64,000 bases of DNA from Gigaspora margarita (lineage: Eukaryota; Glomeromycota; Glomeromycetes; Diversisporales; Gigasporaceae), in NCBI GenBank assembly GCA_009809945.1, contig WTPW01000018.1, forward strand, positions 796,822 to 860,821, in the 5' to 3' direction. Position numbers and translations under genes: made by a program. Below, in pieces: positions 32,816 through 44,630 of the stretch. The first letter of the stretch is position 1; each line of letters starts with the position of its first letter. The notes under the pieces are model-generated. The model saw nothing but the letters and a program-made list of their open reading frames with translations. It was not told the origin of the DNA and made no database searches.

Positions 32816-33904
32816 AGGTGGCTTTAGACCAACTAATCAGATTTTAAGATTTTATATAATAACTAATTATTAACTATCATTATTTTTATAAAAACAATTT
32901 TTAATTGCCAATAATATTAATAAACAAATATATAATTTGGTTTAATCATTTTAATACTACTATTTGAATAATAATTACATACTAATTTTAGTGATAATTT
33001 TCTCAAAATTATATGTTTTTTTCAAAATTATATAATTTTTCTAAAGCTACTTTTTGCTATAGATCTTTCTAGATTTACTTAGCAACTGTTATATACAGTT
33101 GCCTATCTGAGATCTAAGTCTCTGAAATCCAAATCTTAGTTAACTTTGTATAAACCAAATACAAAACTCTAGAACATTGTAAATTTTATTATAAAGTATG
33201 GAATAACTATACATAAATATTTAAGAACTGAAATTTTTTAAATTTTTTTATAGTAAAAACTGTGTGAACTAGCAATTTAGAATAGAGAAAATTGACTGTA
33301 AATAGATAAGTATAAGATATTTATTTATTAAAAAAATTAGCAGAGATAGTATTGCTATATAGTAGAACATATAATATTAGATTTTGTTATTAAAATAGAA
33401 TTAAAATTAAAAGAAATGAACAAAATTATTTAATTGCCAATTCATCTAAAAAAAATAGAATTCTATATATTATGAAATCTTCTTTTTTACTATAGCTAAA
33501 TTTTTTTTATTATGCTAATATATTTTTACTTTCTAAATAAAAATATAGAAAAGATTTTTTATATATAATATAATAAAATTATTAAAATTAATTAAATGGA
33601 TTATAAAATATTTAAATTTTATTTGCAACTATATAAAATTTTTATATGTTTAGAAAAAAAAGATTTCATACTATATAAAAGAATAATACTAACTATAACT
33701 AAGTAATGATTAATTGCTAGAATGCTTATATCTCAAAAATATAAAGTAAATATAGGTATTATGGCATAGTTAAGTATTTGACTAATAATGTATGATATAT
33801 CAATCAGAATTGAATAATTTTGGTACTATTGAATTCATCTTATTAAGGCAAAATCAATATCACCAAAATTATTAATTCTAATCCCTAGATCATAAGATAT
33901 CATT
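32816..33904. other. AT-rich desert
   Basis: Very AT-rich with no recognisable gene, RNA gene or bounded repeat. Confidence 0.5.
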
Positions 33905-34420
33905 AATTCGTGATCCGCCTGGGAACCAGTGAAAAATCATGTGATTTTCAGTGATTTTCACTATTAAATTTCGCCTCTTTCAGAATCTGGNNTTTCCCTA
34001 AGGACAAATNNATTTNNTANTAAGTAAACCTNCNTTATGCGCATAATAAACGTTGTAGAGGAGAAAAATACGAGCATAATGGTAATTGAACCACTAAAAT
34101 CGGCCCAGTGAATCGTGAGATATAGGGGCATTTGTTCTCACGACTATATGATGTAAACAAAGAAGTAAACAAATAGTCGTAAAGACAAAATTGCCCATAT
34201 CTCACGATCCGCTAGGCCAATTTCAATGTTTCAACAACCATTATGCTCATAATTTCCTCCTATACAATGTTTGTTATGCGCACAAGAGAGATTTGCTTAG
34301 TACGAAGTAAATTTATCCTTAGAGAAACGCCAGATTCCAAAAAAAGGAAAAAATTACATAGTAAACATATCCCCGCAGTTTACTATGTTTTTTCACTGGT
34401 TCCCTGGCGGATCACGAATT
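33905..34420. mobile_element. 516-bp foldback element (near-palindrome)
   Basis: The ends aattcgtgatccgcctggga and (minus) aattcgtgatccgccaggga pair. The arms stay paired almost to the centre through gtgaaaaa, taatgg, tgcgcataa/ttatgcgca and tctcacgat. Both ends are flanked by AT-rich sequence with no unequivocal duplication. Several N bases (33991-34033) lie in the left arm. It is more GC-rich than its surroundings. Confidence 0.75.
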
Positions 34421-35395
34421 AATTAAAAAATACTAACTAAAAAAATAAATTATGATGCAGGTACCAGTTATGGTTCACATACTATTTTTTATAATCTATT
34501 GAGATCTATTGATAGGATTAAATGATTTTGATACTATTTGATTCAACTCATTGAGACAAATTGAATGGTACAAAATCATGTAATTTGACTGTTATTTCTC
34601 AACATATTCTAATTTAACCAAAATAAGCTACACAAAGCAATTTTTAAAATTAACATAAAATAATAAATTACTTTTAATAGATCAGTTCATTTCAATACCA
34701 TAAATTGCTGAAAATAAGCACCTATCCCAATATATAGAGTGTGCTTATTTTTGAATAAATGTTTTGAATAATCTTTACTAAAATTTTTGATCATATATGT
34801 TTTTAACCAAGGGGTCACAGGAGGTAATAATTCTCATATTATTGCAATATTTCACAATATTTTGCAAAATTTTTAAAAAATAAAGAAATGATATACATAT
34901 TCACATAATCATGCTTTTGCAAATATTTGAATGTTTTCACAGGTTTTCGTGAGATTTCGCAATTTAATTTAAAATTTTGTATTTTTTTATTTATTATTAT
35001 ACATTATATTTTAAACAATTTTAATCAATATTACATATTTTATTATATATTATTATATATTCTTTATAAAAAAAATGAATCCAAAAAAAAACAAATCTGA
35101 AAAAAATGAAAAAATGAAAATAAACCCCCAAAAAACACAATATTGTTTTTATTTTCACACTTTATCATATATAATTTCATAAAAAAACTAGCCCTACATG
35201 CTTAATTATGCTCTTTTTTCTAAATACCAGTACTTTCTAAAAATAGTAAAGAAGTAAAAAAATAAAAAAAAACATTTTTTAGAAGTATTGGTGTTCTTGC
35301 AAATTGCTAAAGAAATCTAGATTGTTCTTAAAAGTGCCAGAGAAGTTAGTATTGGTGTTCTTGTAAAGTGTATAAAATAATATGCAGGAATGCAT
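34421..35395. other. AT-rich desert
   Basis: No gene. Poly-A and poly-T runs and short direct repeats only. Confidence 0.5.
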
Positions 35396-36130
35396 TAGTG
35401 AAAAAAAGAGTGAAAGTAATAAATGCAAATATGATAAATTAGTAAAGACAAAAAACAAACAATACTAGTGAAATGGTAGTACAGCACTAAAACAAACAAT
35501 TAACATAAACACAACTCACTATAATACAATACCTGCAAATAATGAAGTGTCATTGAGAAATATCAAAACACCTATGTGACAGCAATACCAACTAGCAACT
35601 ATGACACTAACAACTAAAAATCCAATACAGTGAAATCAACAATGATCAAAAGAGCATCAATAATGGTGATACCAACAATAATGACCAAAAAGTACTATTA
35701 ATATCGACACCAAAGAAAATAACATTCTACAAAAAAAAAAAAATAAAAGAAAGAAACCGTAATTAGTGGAAAAAAGAGTGAAAGTAATAAATGCAAACAT
35801 GATAAATTAGTAAAAGCAAAAACTAATGATACTAGTGAAATGGCAGTATAGCACTAAAACAAGCAATTTACATAAACACAACTCACTATAATACAACACT
35901 TGCAAATGATGAAGTATCAAGAAAAAATACCAAAACGCCTATGCAACAGCAATACCAATAGCTAATTTCAAGGGAAAATACTAAAAAGAACCTGTAACAA
36001 AGACTAAAAAGTGTCAATACAGTGAAACCAACAATGACCAAAAGGCACCAAATAATGGTAATACCAACTACGGTGACTGAAAAGTACCAATAATGTTAAC
36101 ACCAAAGGCAATAAACAAAAACACTAATTC
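35396..36130. repeat. Tandem duplication, period about 368 bp
   Basis: Segment 35396-35763 is repeated at 35764-36130 with roughly 85-90 percent identity by eye; gagtgaaagtaataaatgca begins at 35408 and again at 35776. The plus strand is rich in caaca, accaa and gcaataccaa words, like the purine-rich block at 4 kb. No open frame survives in both copies. Confidence 0.75.
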
Positions 36131-36384
36131 TATGAAAAAAAAGCAAAAAAAGAAATATAATTCTATTAAAAAGAGAAAAAAATAATATGTGAAAAAATTT
36201 TACTTATATTTATATTAGTTGATCTATATAACCAAGTAATATAAAGAGTACTATTAATCTAAATATTTTCAATGAGTTTTTATATAGTAGTAAATATTGT
36301 AAACCTTTATCAATGAATTCATAGATTACTAGATAGTTAACTGATTTTATCTTTTAAAATCCAAAATTATTAAGCAGATTATGT

Positions 36385-36935
36385 TCAGATTACATTCATT
36401 GTTCTATCAGGTGCCTGATTTGAAAATTAAATATCAAAACCTGATAGGTTTCTGGTCTTTATCTGGGTACAAAGTTTTCAATATAGATTCATATGACTGT
36501 GAAAGTCATATCATTAAACAGATTTGCATCTGATTTATTTCTAATATAAATAAGTTTTATTGGATTAAAATAAGATTATCTTTATAATTCTATTAGGTTC
36601 CTGATATGTGACTGATTTAAAAATTAAAAACCAGAACATATCCAAACTTGATAGGTCTCTGGTTTTTATCTAGTGATACAGTTTCTGATATGGTTTTATT
36701 TGATCTGTGAGAGTCATATCAGGTAACTGATTTGCATTTGATTTATTTCTAATTAAATTCTGATATAAATAAGTTTCATCAGATTACAATAAGATTATCT
36801 TTATAGTTTTATCGGGTTTCCAATATGCAACTGATTTAAAAATTAAAAACCAGAGACATATCAAAAACTGATATATCTCCAGTTTTTGTCTAACTGTAAT
36901 ATTTCTGTCATAGCTTTATTCGACCTGTAATAGTT
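36385..36935. repeat. About three diverged direct repeats, period near 200 bp
   Basis: Blocks of the order ctgatttaaaaattaaaaac, aggtttctggt, ttatctg, agtcatatca, gatttgcatctgatttattt and taagattatcttta recur from about 36385, 36590 and 36800. Unit length varies with indels. Confidence 0.6.
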
Positions 36936-37123
36936 ACAATAAGATATCAAATATTTATAATATGATTATATAAAAGTAAAAATTTGATAATCACAAATAG
37001 TTGCTATATATAAAAGTCCAAATTGTATTAAGTAAATCTATATTTATGAATTAAGTAAAGTTGTTAAGAATAGCAAATTACACATATTCTAAAATTTTTA
37101 TAAAATTTAAATTAATATTATTA

Positions 37124-38434
37124 AAGGGATGCCTATTTCCACATGGTATTTTGCTATTTCTACTATGGTTATAGTTATACAAGAATTGCTATTTTTAGCA
37201 TTTAATATAATACTAGTATATATAAATTTACTATAATTCTAACTCCAAAATTAATAGTAAACCTTCTTTGGTTTTTAGTTAAAGTTGTAGAGCTGATTCT
37301 AATAGTAGTTAACACATCAAAATCAGCCTAGTAAATTTCAAGATATTTGCATTCACTAATTTCCCTATCTTTCTAATCTTTTGCCAAACTGACCAATCAG
37401 AACACAAGATCAGGTGTAACATGACAATCAAAACAACAATCACTCTTTTTTTGAAAAGTCACATTTATTATAAAAACTCACCTAAGAAACCACTTTTTGT
37501 GTACTAGCAAAAAAAATTCTTTCAAAATTTTAGTATAATATCACTTTACAACCTAGCACTAACTCTAACCAAGATATCACATTTTAAAAAGAAGGTAATA
37601 TGCAAAAAATTCTAGTAATCAGAAAGGTAGAAGAAATTAGTAAAACAAGATACTTGGATCAAAGAAGAGAACATAAAGATCAGCAAATTTACTATTACAC
37701 AAACTATTTAATTTTTTTTACATAAGTTTTGAAAAGTTTTTTTATTGTAGTAAAAAATTTTACTAAAAAACTAATAAAACTTGTTTTAAAATTTAGCATT
37801 TTTTGAGCCAAAGAACAACAACTTTACTTAAGAACTTAAAGTTAATTGTGATAACAAAATTTTGCACAAATCATGATTTTTTATTTGTTGGTATTTTTTA
37901 TACTTTGTGTAATAGCAAATTTGCTAAATTCCAAGTAGTATTTAAGCATATAGTTTTAACAAATGGCTTAGCCAGCTAACTAAATCATCAGCTAAATAGT
38001 TATCTAATGGCTAACTACAGAATATTTCAGAATATTTTAACCTGTACTTTATGTTCATTTTATTTTCCTTTATAAACTTTATCAGATTCTTATAATAGTT
38101 AGCTTTTAACCAGCTGATCATATTACATTAGCCAGCTTAGTTGGTTAAGCCAGCTTAGCTATAACTATATTAGCTAGCTTAAATCACTAATCCCAAGTAT
38201 CTTGGAATTCACTAGACTGATTTTGATGATTTAACTACTATTAGAATCAGAAAATTGAGTTCTACAACTTTTAATTAGGAGCCAAAGAAGTTTATTTATC
38301 TGTTATTAGATTTTAGTATTAGGGTTAGGATTAGAGTTAGAGTTAAAATTAAAGTTAGAAAGAATTCTAAAAATAGAAATTTTTGTATAACTATGGTAGA
38401 AATAGCAAAATATCATGATGAAAATAGTAGCCTC
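37124..38434. mobile_element. 1.3-kb element with long terminal inverted repeats (about 230 bp)
   Basis: The left arm includes attttgctatttctactatg and the right arm catggtagaaatagcaaaat-like sequence in inverted order. Pairing continues through the blocks tcaaaatcag and ctgattttga. The flanks tattatta (37116-37123 and 38435-38442) are identical but low-complexity. A reversed TTAGGG-like module lies near 37550. No gene. Confidence 0.6.
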
Positions 38435-38633
38435 TATTATTAATTTACTTTTTTACTTTATATTAAACAAAAAAAAATAAATTATTTTTTTTTTGTCTAA
38501 CAGTTTGTCAAATTTTCAAATGTATAATTTGTTATATTAACCAGCTTTCTTAATGCATTAATCAATTTACTTACTTTAGATTTCTAAAAATAAACTAATC
38601 CTTTTGTTTTGACCAAAACCCAAAAACTTCTCT

Positions 38634-39196
38634 TACTGTAGGTTCCCAAAAATAAGTTATCTATTTTTTGGGCAATTTTAAGTAAATAAACTAGGGGTAG
38701 CTTATTTTTGGGTGAAAGAGGTTTTTAATGATTGTAAGTAGTTATTATATAGTAAAGTCAAAATTTTACTATGTAAATCGATCAAAACCGTTTAAGTAAA
38801 CTTATTAAGAAGAGCAAAATACATATACTTCAAATTTTTATTCAAATTGGAGAACTTTTTATTATTTGAGCTTTAATTGTTATGTTCGTCATATATATTT
38901 TTTAAAAAATTTTTAATTTTTCTGTCGAATGTAAAAATTAAAACTCAAATAATAAAATAATAAAAAGTTCACTGATTTACATGAAAATTTCATAGTATAT
39001 GCATTTTGATCTCCTGATTAAGTTTACTTAAGCGATTATGAACAATTTGCATAGTAAAATTTAGGCTTTACTATGTAGCAACCATCATCGATTATTGGAG
39101 TAGCTTATTTTTGGGTAAAAAAGGTTTTTACATTTTTGGATTTAAACAGGGGGTAGCTTATTTTTGGGGTAGCTTATTTTTGGGAATATATGGTAC
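38634..39196. mobile_element. Foldback element of the cccaaaaataagctacc family
   Basis: The ends ttcccaaaaataagttatc and (minus) ttcccaaaaataagctac bound arms of about 260 bp that include agtaaagtcaaaattttact, aagtaaacttatt and their inverse. The same family occurs twice in tandem at 54843-55925, and partial copies lie at 39196-39300 and 46677-46770. Confidence 0.7.
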
Positions 39197-39299
39197 TTGA
39201 AAATAAGCTACCCCATGATCAATAATAGTTACTACATAGTAATGTTAAAATTTAACTATGTAAATCAATTATAATTGCTTATGTAAATTATTTAGAAGA

Positions 39300-41282
39300 T
39301 TAATATATATATATTTTAAAATTTTGGGCTAAATTAAAAACTTTATTTTAGTATCTTTGATTAAATCTCTAAATAGCTAAAAACTAATAAAGATATTATA
39401 TGGAGAGCGATCAATTAAACCATGGCTTATGGCATTTTTTGCAAAAATAAGTTAACAATACTATCAAATAAAGCATGCATTCAACTATATAATTTAGCAT
39501 TTAAAGCATTGATTTACATAATAAAATTTTTGTCAATGCCTATTTTTCTAAATGCTGTATGTAAATAGAAGCAATCTAAAAATAAATTTTAGAAATTAGC
39601 TTGTTGATCCTTGCTACAAAGTTATAGAAAAGAGTTTGTATGATTGGCTAATTCATGTAGATCAAATAGGTTATACCAATAATAGAACATCATTGTTGTT
39701 GTTACACTAAATTTCAAATATGATTTTCTCAAAATGGACAAATGCTATAAGCCATGATTTAATTGACTGCACTCCACATGCTCTTATATAGATTAATTTG
39801 TTCATTAAAAGAATTTATACTAAATATAATTTATATTAAATATTCTTATACAACAAAATATATTTTAAATACTATTAAAAAAATTTTAAAAAATTAAAAG
39901 CTACAAAATTTAGTTTTTAAGCAATATAAAAAAGATAGTAAAAAGTTTAAATACTATAAATTGATTAGATATATTATTGTATATTTGCTTCAATTAGTTG
40001 CTACCAAAAAAAAAACAAAATTAGCAAAAAAATTAATTACCTATTTTAATTGGCTTAATAATTTTTTATATTCAAAACAAAGTAAGTATTTAAAAAAAAA
40101 TTAAAAAAATTTTTTGAATATATGAATAAAAATAGATAAAAAATTAGAAAATAATATTAAAAAAATATTAAAGAAATTTTATTGTAAATTATATAATTTA
40201 TGTTATAATAATTTAATTTTTATAATATATTTTAAATAATTTTATTTAAAGTACCTAGAAAAACTGCTAAATATTTTTATATAATTGCTAATTGCTCTAC
40301 TTGCTAGAACTCCCAATATTTAGTATAATTTAGCTTTTAAAATTAAAAAAATATATCAATATATTATTGAATATATTAAATACAAAAAAATAAACAAGAT
40401 TTTAAAAAACTACAAAACTTTTTAAATGATTATGATATTTCATAAAAAATGGAGTACAATACAAAAACTTATACAAGTATTACAACATTTTGCAAAAGTA
40501 ATAAATCCTTTAAATAAGTACTTATTATACATATTCAACAATGAAGTCTATTTTATTAGTATTAAACAACAATTTATATTATTAGTATTATATAGCAATT
40601 TTATAATAATAGTATTAAATTTTTCTAATAATAAAATAATATTTAATAATAATAATATAAAAAAAAAAGCCAAAAATCTAAATACTCTATTAAATTATAA
40701 TAGGCTTATATACAATTTAAGAAACCCTGTATATAACTATAGATTATTATTGAAAAGATCTTATAATACTACAATCCCTTTTCTAGTATTTTGAATCCAC
40801 AAATCAAAAAAAAAAATTTGCTATTGTATTAGAAGCAAATAAGCATGCAATTAAAAAATTATTAAAAGAAATATTTATTGAAATGAAAAATGAGTGAGTT
40901 TAAATAAGTTTAAATAATACATTATTTTTTTTATCATATTCAAATTGAACAAAAAACTACTCAAAAAAAAAATATAAACTAGAATTCTTGCAATCTTAAA
41001 TAAACTTCAAATAGTAGTATTTGATAAAGTTACAAATATTTAAAATTGAAGAAAATTAATGAAAGTGATGCTTTTAATTGGTAGTATTAAAGACATGAAA
41101 AATTTCCAATTCTAAGTAGGTTGCTTAAAAATATTTAGCAGTTTATACCTGTTTTAAAGCAACTAAAAGTAATCTTTGAATTGTAAAAAGTTAAAAAAAT
41201 AATGTTTTTAAAATGAAGCAAAAATATTTGTATAGTATCATGCTCCTTTATTTATATAATTAACTTTCAAACTTCAAATCAT
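39300..41282. other. Extremely AT-rich desert
   Basis: This is among the most AT-rich stretches of the window, with many A and T runs. A 122-codon plus frame (40426-40794) lacks a recognisable domain and is dominated by Asn, Ile, Lys and Leu. I do not call it a gene, though a decayed element is possible. Confidence 0.5.
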
Positions 41283-41300
41283 AATAGCAATTAAATTAGA

Positions 41301-41936
41301 CCTTAGGGTCGATAGCTTAGCGGTTAAGCTTCTAGGTCGCCAATCGAAGGTTGCCGGTTCAATTTCGCCTAAGGGCAGATTTGAATTTGTGTTAGGACCC
41401 GATTTGGAATAACCGAAGTCACCTACTTAGCCATAAGGCTGTGAGGATCGTGTAACAGTATGTCAGTGGCAGCGATCCGGCCTGTTGACGATAGTACCTG
41501 AGGTTTTCTGACCCGTAACGATGGTTAGGGCTCTTCGTGGGAGTCGAGATACTGGTGCAACTTCTAACAGATAAGCGGCGAAGCAAAGGACTGGTCTAGA
41601 CAGACATAGGCAGAACTGAAACACTGCGGGATACAGGGACCCAGGACATCTATATGATGGACACACCCGTTTGGACTTGGAATTGCCAGGGCTGGCTGTG
41701 CGAACCAAGGGTAAATGCACCTGAAAACAGCACAATATGTGTATACGACTGTTGGGTCTGGGTGGTTAGTGGTAGTGGTTTAAGGAATATGCCCTTACCA
41801 TTGAGTTGGTTTGGATACGGCCTGACTACAAGTGGAAGCGTGAGCGACTGCGCCCCATTAACATGAACATTTGGGTTCGACTAGTTGGTTGGTGTATATC
41901 GTTGGGATTAGAAGTGAAGGAAAAAAAAAAAAAAAA
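41301..41936 (+). mobile_element. tRNA-headed SINE with 18-bp target duplication
   Basis: The head carries an RNA polymerase III box A (tagcttagcgg, 41313-41323) and, 33 bp on, a box B-like ggttcaatttc (41356-41366), in a tRNA-like context. The body is much more GC-rich than its flanks and ends in a run of about 18 A. Perfect duplications aatagcaattaaattaga flank it (41283-41300 and 41937-41954). SINEs are mobilised in trans by LINE machinery. Two frames (41463-41735 minus, 41654-41866 plus) are incidental. The long duplication and intact promoter boxes suggest a recent insertion. Confidence 0.92.
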
Positions 41937-42016
41937 AATAGCAATTAAATTAGATTTATTATGTTTATAGTTGCAAAATGCTATTTAAGAATAGAAAATT
42001 TTTTAATTTACACCAG

Positions 42017-42226
42017 GTGTATATATGTTGCGCGTCAGATCGATTCTTGCGTCAGATGAGACCCGGCCTAAATTAGATTAGGGTTAGGGTAAAATTACGG
42101 TAAAGTTAGAAGTTAGTTTAGGCCAGTTGTTGCCGATCATTTAATGCTGGTCAAATGATAGTCATCTGACGTGCGTCAGATTCAATCTGACGTAAGTTTC
42201 AATCTGACGCACAACATATACACACA
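42017..42226. mobile_element. MITE with gcgtcagat repeats
   Basis: The ends gtgtatatatgttgcgcgtc and (minus) gtgtgtatatgttgtgcgtc are inverted. The word gcgtcagat or its complement occurs at least five times. The middle has tagggttagggt. No target duplication was resolved. Confidence 0.6.
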
Positions 42227-42279
42227 CATACTAATTTATTATTTACGAATTTGTTTGACATATAAATTATAAACAAAAA

Positions 42280-42390
42280 TTAGTATAGCTTAAGGTTAGG
42301 GTGAGGGTAGCTTTAGGGTTAGAAGAAATTATAGTTTATACTAAAATTTTGTAAGGAATATTTTTTGTTAGAACCCCAAAAGCGATTATA
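42280..42390. repeat. Shared TTAGGG-like/taaggaat module
   Basis: ttagggtgagggtagcttta is followed by actaaaattttgtaaggaat and attttttgttagaa. This order is shared with cores at 15340, 16648, 31067-31135 and 47930. Confidence 0.6.
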
Positions 42391-42594
42391 TAATCAGGAT
42401 TTTGAGATATCAATATATGTGTGTACATACACATGGTGTACAAATAGAAATCGTCTTAAGAATATTAGTTATTAATTAATAAATATTAATTTGCTGCTTC
42501 TATTTAATGATGTTTTTATTGTATGTCGATATATATACAGTGCATTTTAATTATATAGTATAATAATAAATGCAGATAACGTCGGATTCCTGAT

Positions 42595-42805
42595 ATTTGT
42601 TTTCTATATTTTTTTTATATTGGTCTGTGCAACCTTTATTAATAATATTAGTACAATACGGATTATACAAAACCTGAAGGATACCTTATCCCCGAGGTAA
42701 ACATAACCCTAACCAGGATTTGAGCTACAATCTTTTTACCCATTATGTATTACATGCATCTCACATTTCCAAACCAAAGTCCTCCCGCGCAGGTGGCGTT
42801 CATTT
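42595..42805 (-). mobile_element. Possible tRNA-derived SINE, reverse orientation
   Basis: On the minus strand gcgcgggaggactttggttt (from about 42795) leads to gtagctcaaatcctgg, a fair box B. Next come a tail with ctcggggataaggtatcctt and ggttgcacagacc, then an A-rich end near 42605. Box A is weak and no target duplication was found, so the call is tentative. Confidence 0.4.
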
Positions 42806-43744
42806 GTTTATTTAACGGATAATTGCTATATCTGGCTAGATCTGCTAAATTAATCGAACAAATCGAACGATAATCGGAGGTGGTTACGTATTGACGCACA
42901 TTATTACTTAAATACTGTAACATCTAACCTAATTAAAATAGTCGTATCCACATTTGATCTACAAAATCAACTCAGGTTTCACACTGCCCTATATTTTTTT
43001 GACAAACAACTATATAGGGGATTTTTCTGAAATTATTGGTAAAACATTTTCATCACTTGATAATTGAGAAGTGTCTACAGTAACATTAATTTTCCAAATT
43101 TCACAATCTATATATGTGTTGAAGACGATAATTACCACCATCTGTTTTAGTTAATATAATTACCGTAAACTGATGTATAAAGACCCCAGGCATCAGACTC
43201 CCATGTACTAGACCCGGGTGTGAATCTCAAAATTTACAATAACCAAATGTGGGTTTTTTTTAAATATCTAGGCTGCCCACTATGAATGAAAAATATGCAT
43301 GCTTTTTTAAAAGTTTTCTTTCTAATGGTACAAACTCTCCACCATTTACTAAACCCGAGGTTTAATATTAGGTTTTAATATTGTTTAATACATTGTTTAC
43401 GGTACATTTCATACCATCATTTTTCAACTCATTGCAGGTTTTTAGATCAACGTGTAGCAGGTAAAATGTTAAAATAATGCCTTATCCAACTTTTTTTTTT
43501 TTTGGAGCTTCTTTTTGTTCAATTGAATTTTGTCTATCGAACGTGCAGCAACAATATTGTTATTTAAGCAACTCATGGAAATTTCGCTTGAGGTTTCGCT
43601 TAATTGTAAATAATCTTCGCTATTCAAGTTAATTGGCGTACGTATCAAATAGTTAAACAGGTATTCAACTATCTGCAAATAAGTATCTTTACCCGATACA
43701 GGCGGATAATTCAAGCACTATCAAGAAAGTCTCAACTAGGATGG
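42806..43744. other. Spacer with an uncharacterised frame
   Basis: No identified gene. A minus frame at 43469-43714 (81 codons, ending QKKKKLDKALF) has no recognisable domain. It lies immediately downstream of the methyltransferase relic and may derive from unrelated sequence. Confidence 0.4.
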
Positions 43745-44140
43745 AAAATATTTTTTATATGTAAAGCTGTAAATATAATCTATCAGAATCTTCATTGTCA
43801 CTAGGCAAAAATATATGGAATTTTTTACGTTATGAAATTTGGATCGATAAGGCTATACCAACTGGATTCTGTGTTATACATTACCCCCCTCCCAGAGTTC
43901 TCCCCTCTTCCTCATAGTAAAAAATTCAGATAAATATACATAGGGCTACGGGATATTTCGGAAAATTTTTATACTGTGATGTGAGCCACCCCCTCCGGAA
44001 GGAGGGGGGTAATCTAAAAACACAGAATCCAGTTGGTCTCGCCTAAATTATGACTTGCTAAATTTACAATTAATGTTGACAATTTCGGGTTTTATTGGTT
44101 TAAACGTAGGTATTATACATAGTACGTGACAGAGTTAAAT
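43745..44140 (-). pseudogene. Methyltransferase 5'-end relic, interrupted by a MITE
   Basis: Positions 43745-43847 match exon 1 of the methyltransferase at 26570-26670. Both share the plus-strand words cttcattgtcactaggcaaa / cttcattatcactaggcaaa and gaattttttacgttatga, which encode the HNVKNS, LPSDNE region. A Harbinger-like MITE (43851-44043) follows. On its far side the similarity resumes (taaattatgacttgctaaat versus taaattatcacttgttgaat at 26702) and continues into the upstream region at 44084-44140. About 35 bp are missing at the junction, and stops follow downstream. No later exons were found, so this is a truncated duplicate. Confidence 0.75.
43851..44043. mobile_element. PIF/Harbinger-like MITE, 193 bp, TAA duplication
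   Basis: The ends ggctataccaactggattct and (minus) ggcgagaccaactggattct are inverted, flanked by taa at 43848-43850 and 44044-44046. Both ends are followed by a C- or G-run (acccccctccc, ggaggggggt). The structure parallels 15021-15288. Confidence 0.88.
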
Positions 44141-44168
44141 AGAATTAAAATCTACTTGGTCTTTTTTT

Positions 44169-44195
44169 TGTTATTATTATTATTATTATTATTGA
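44169..44195. repeat. Short (TTA)n microsatellite
   Basis: About nine ttattattatt units between the methyltransferase relic and the glycosyltransferase-like gene. Confidence 0.85.
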
Positions 44196-44630
44196 GAAGA
44201 ATAAGGTCAGAAGATGATTGATACCAAAAGTCTAAAACATAGGCAATAACTTTCTCGTTAACCTAAAATCTTTTCTCGACGAAGATTCATTTGAAGTTTA
44301 CCACAAACATTGTATGCTTAATCATCAATAATTTAATTTGACCTTAAAAAAAAAAAAATTTCAGCGTGATGTGAATTTTTAGTGAAAAAGGATTTTACCT
44401 TAAGAAACTATAATCAATGCAAATAAAGTTAAAATTTTTGTAAATTTAAATAAATACTTTTTTTCTTTTTTTTTTGGTAAATGAAAATTTAAATCATGGC
44501 AACATTTATAAAAATTTTCTTTAATCATAAGATTTAATGAATGATAAAAAATGGGTATGTAGAATAAATTTATTAATATATAATGGAAATAAAATGACAA
44601 ATTATTCAAATATATTAAAGACATTCATAT

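Noticed and set aside
40426-40794. 122-codon plus-strand frame as a gene
   Set aside because: Composition follows the AT-rich background (Asn, Ile, Lys, Leu), with no recognised motif and no conserved neighbour; kept only as part of the desert description.
41310-41380. Functional tRNA gene
   Set aside because: Box A and box B are present, but the sequence is the head of a longer unit with an A-tail and target duplications, so it is a SINE.
41463-41866. Two frames of 70-90 codons within the SINE
   Set aside because: They are explained by the GC-rich SINE body and read on opposite strands without domains.
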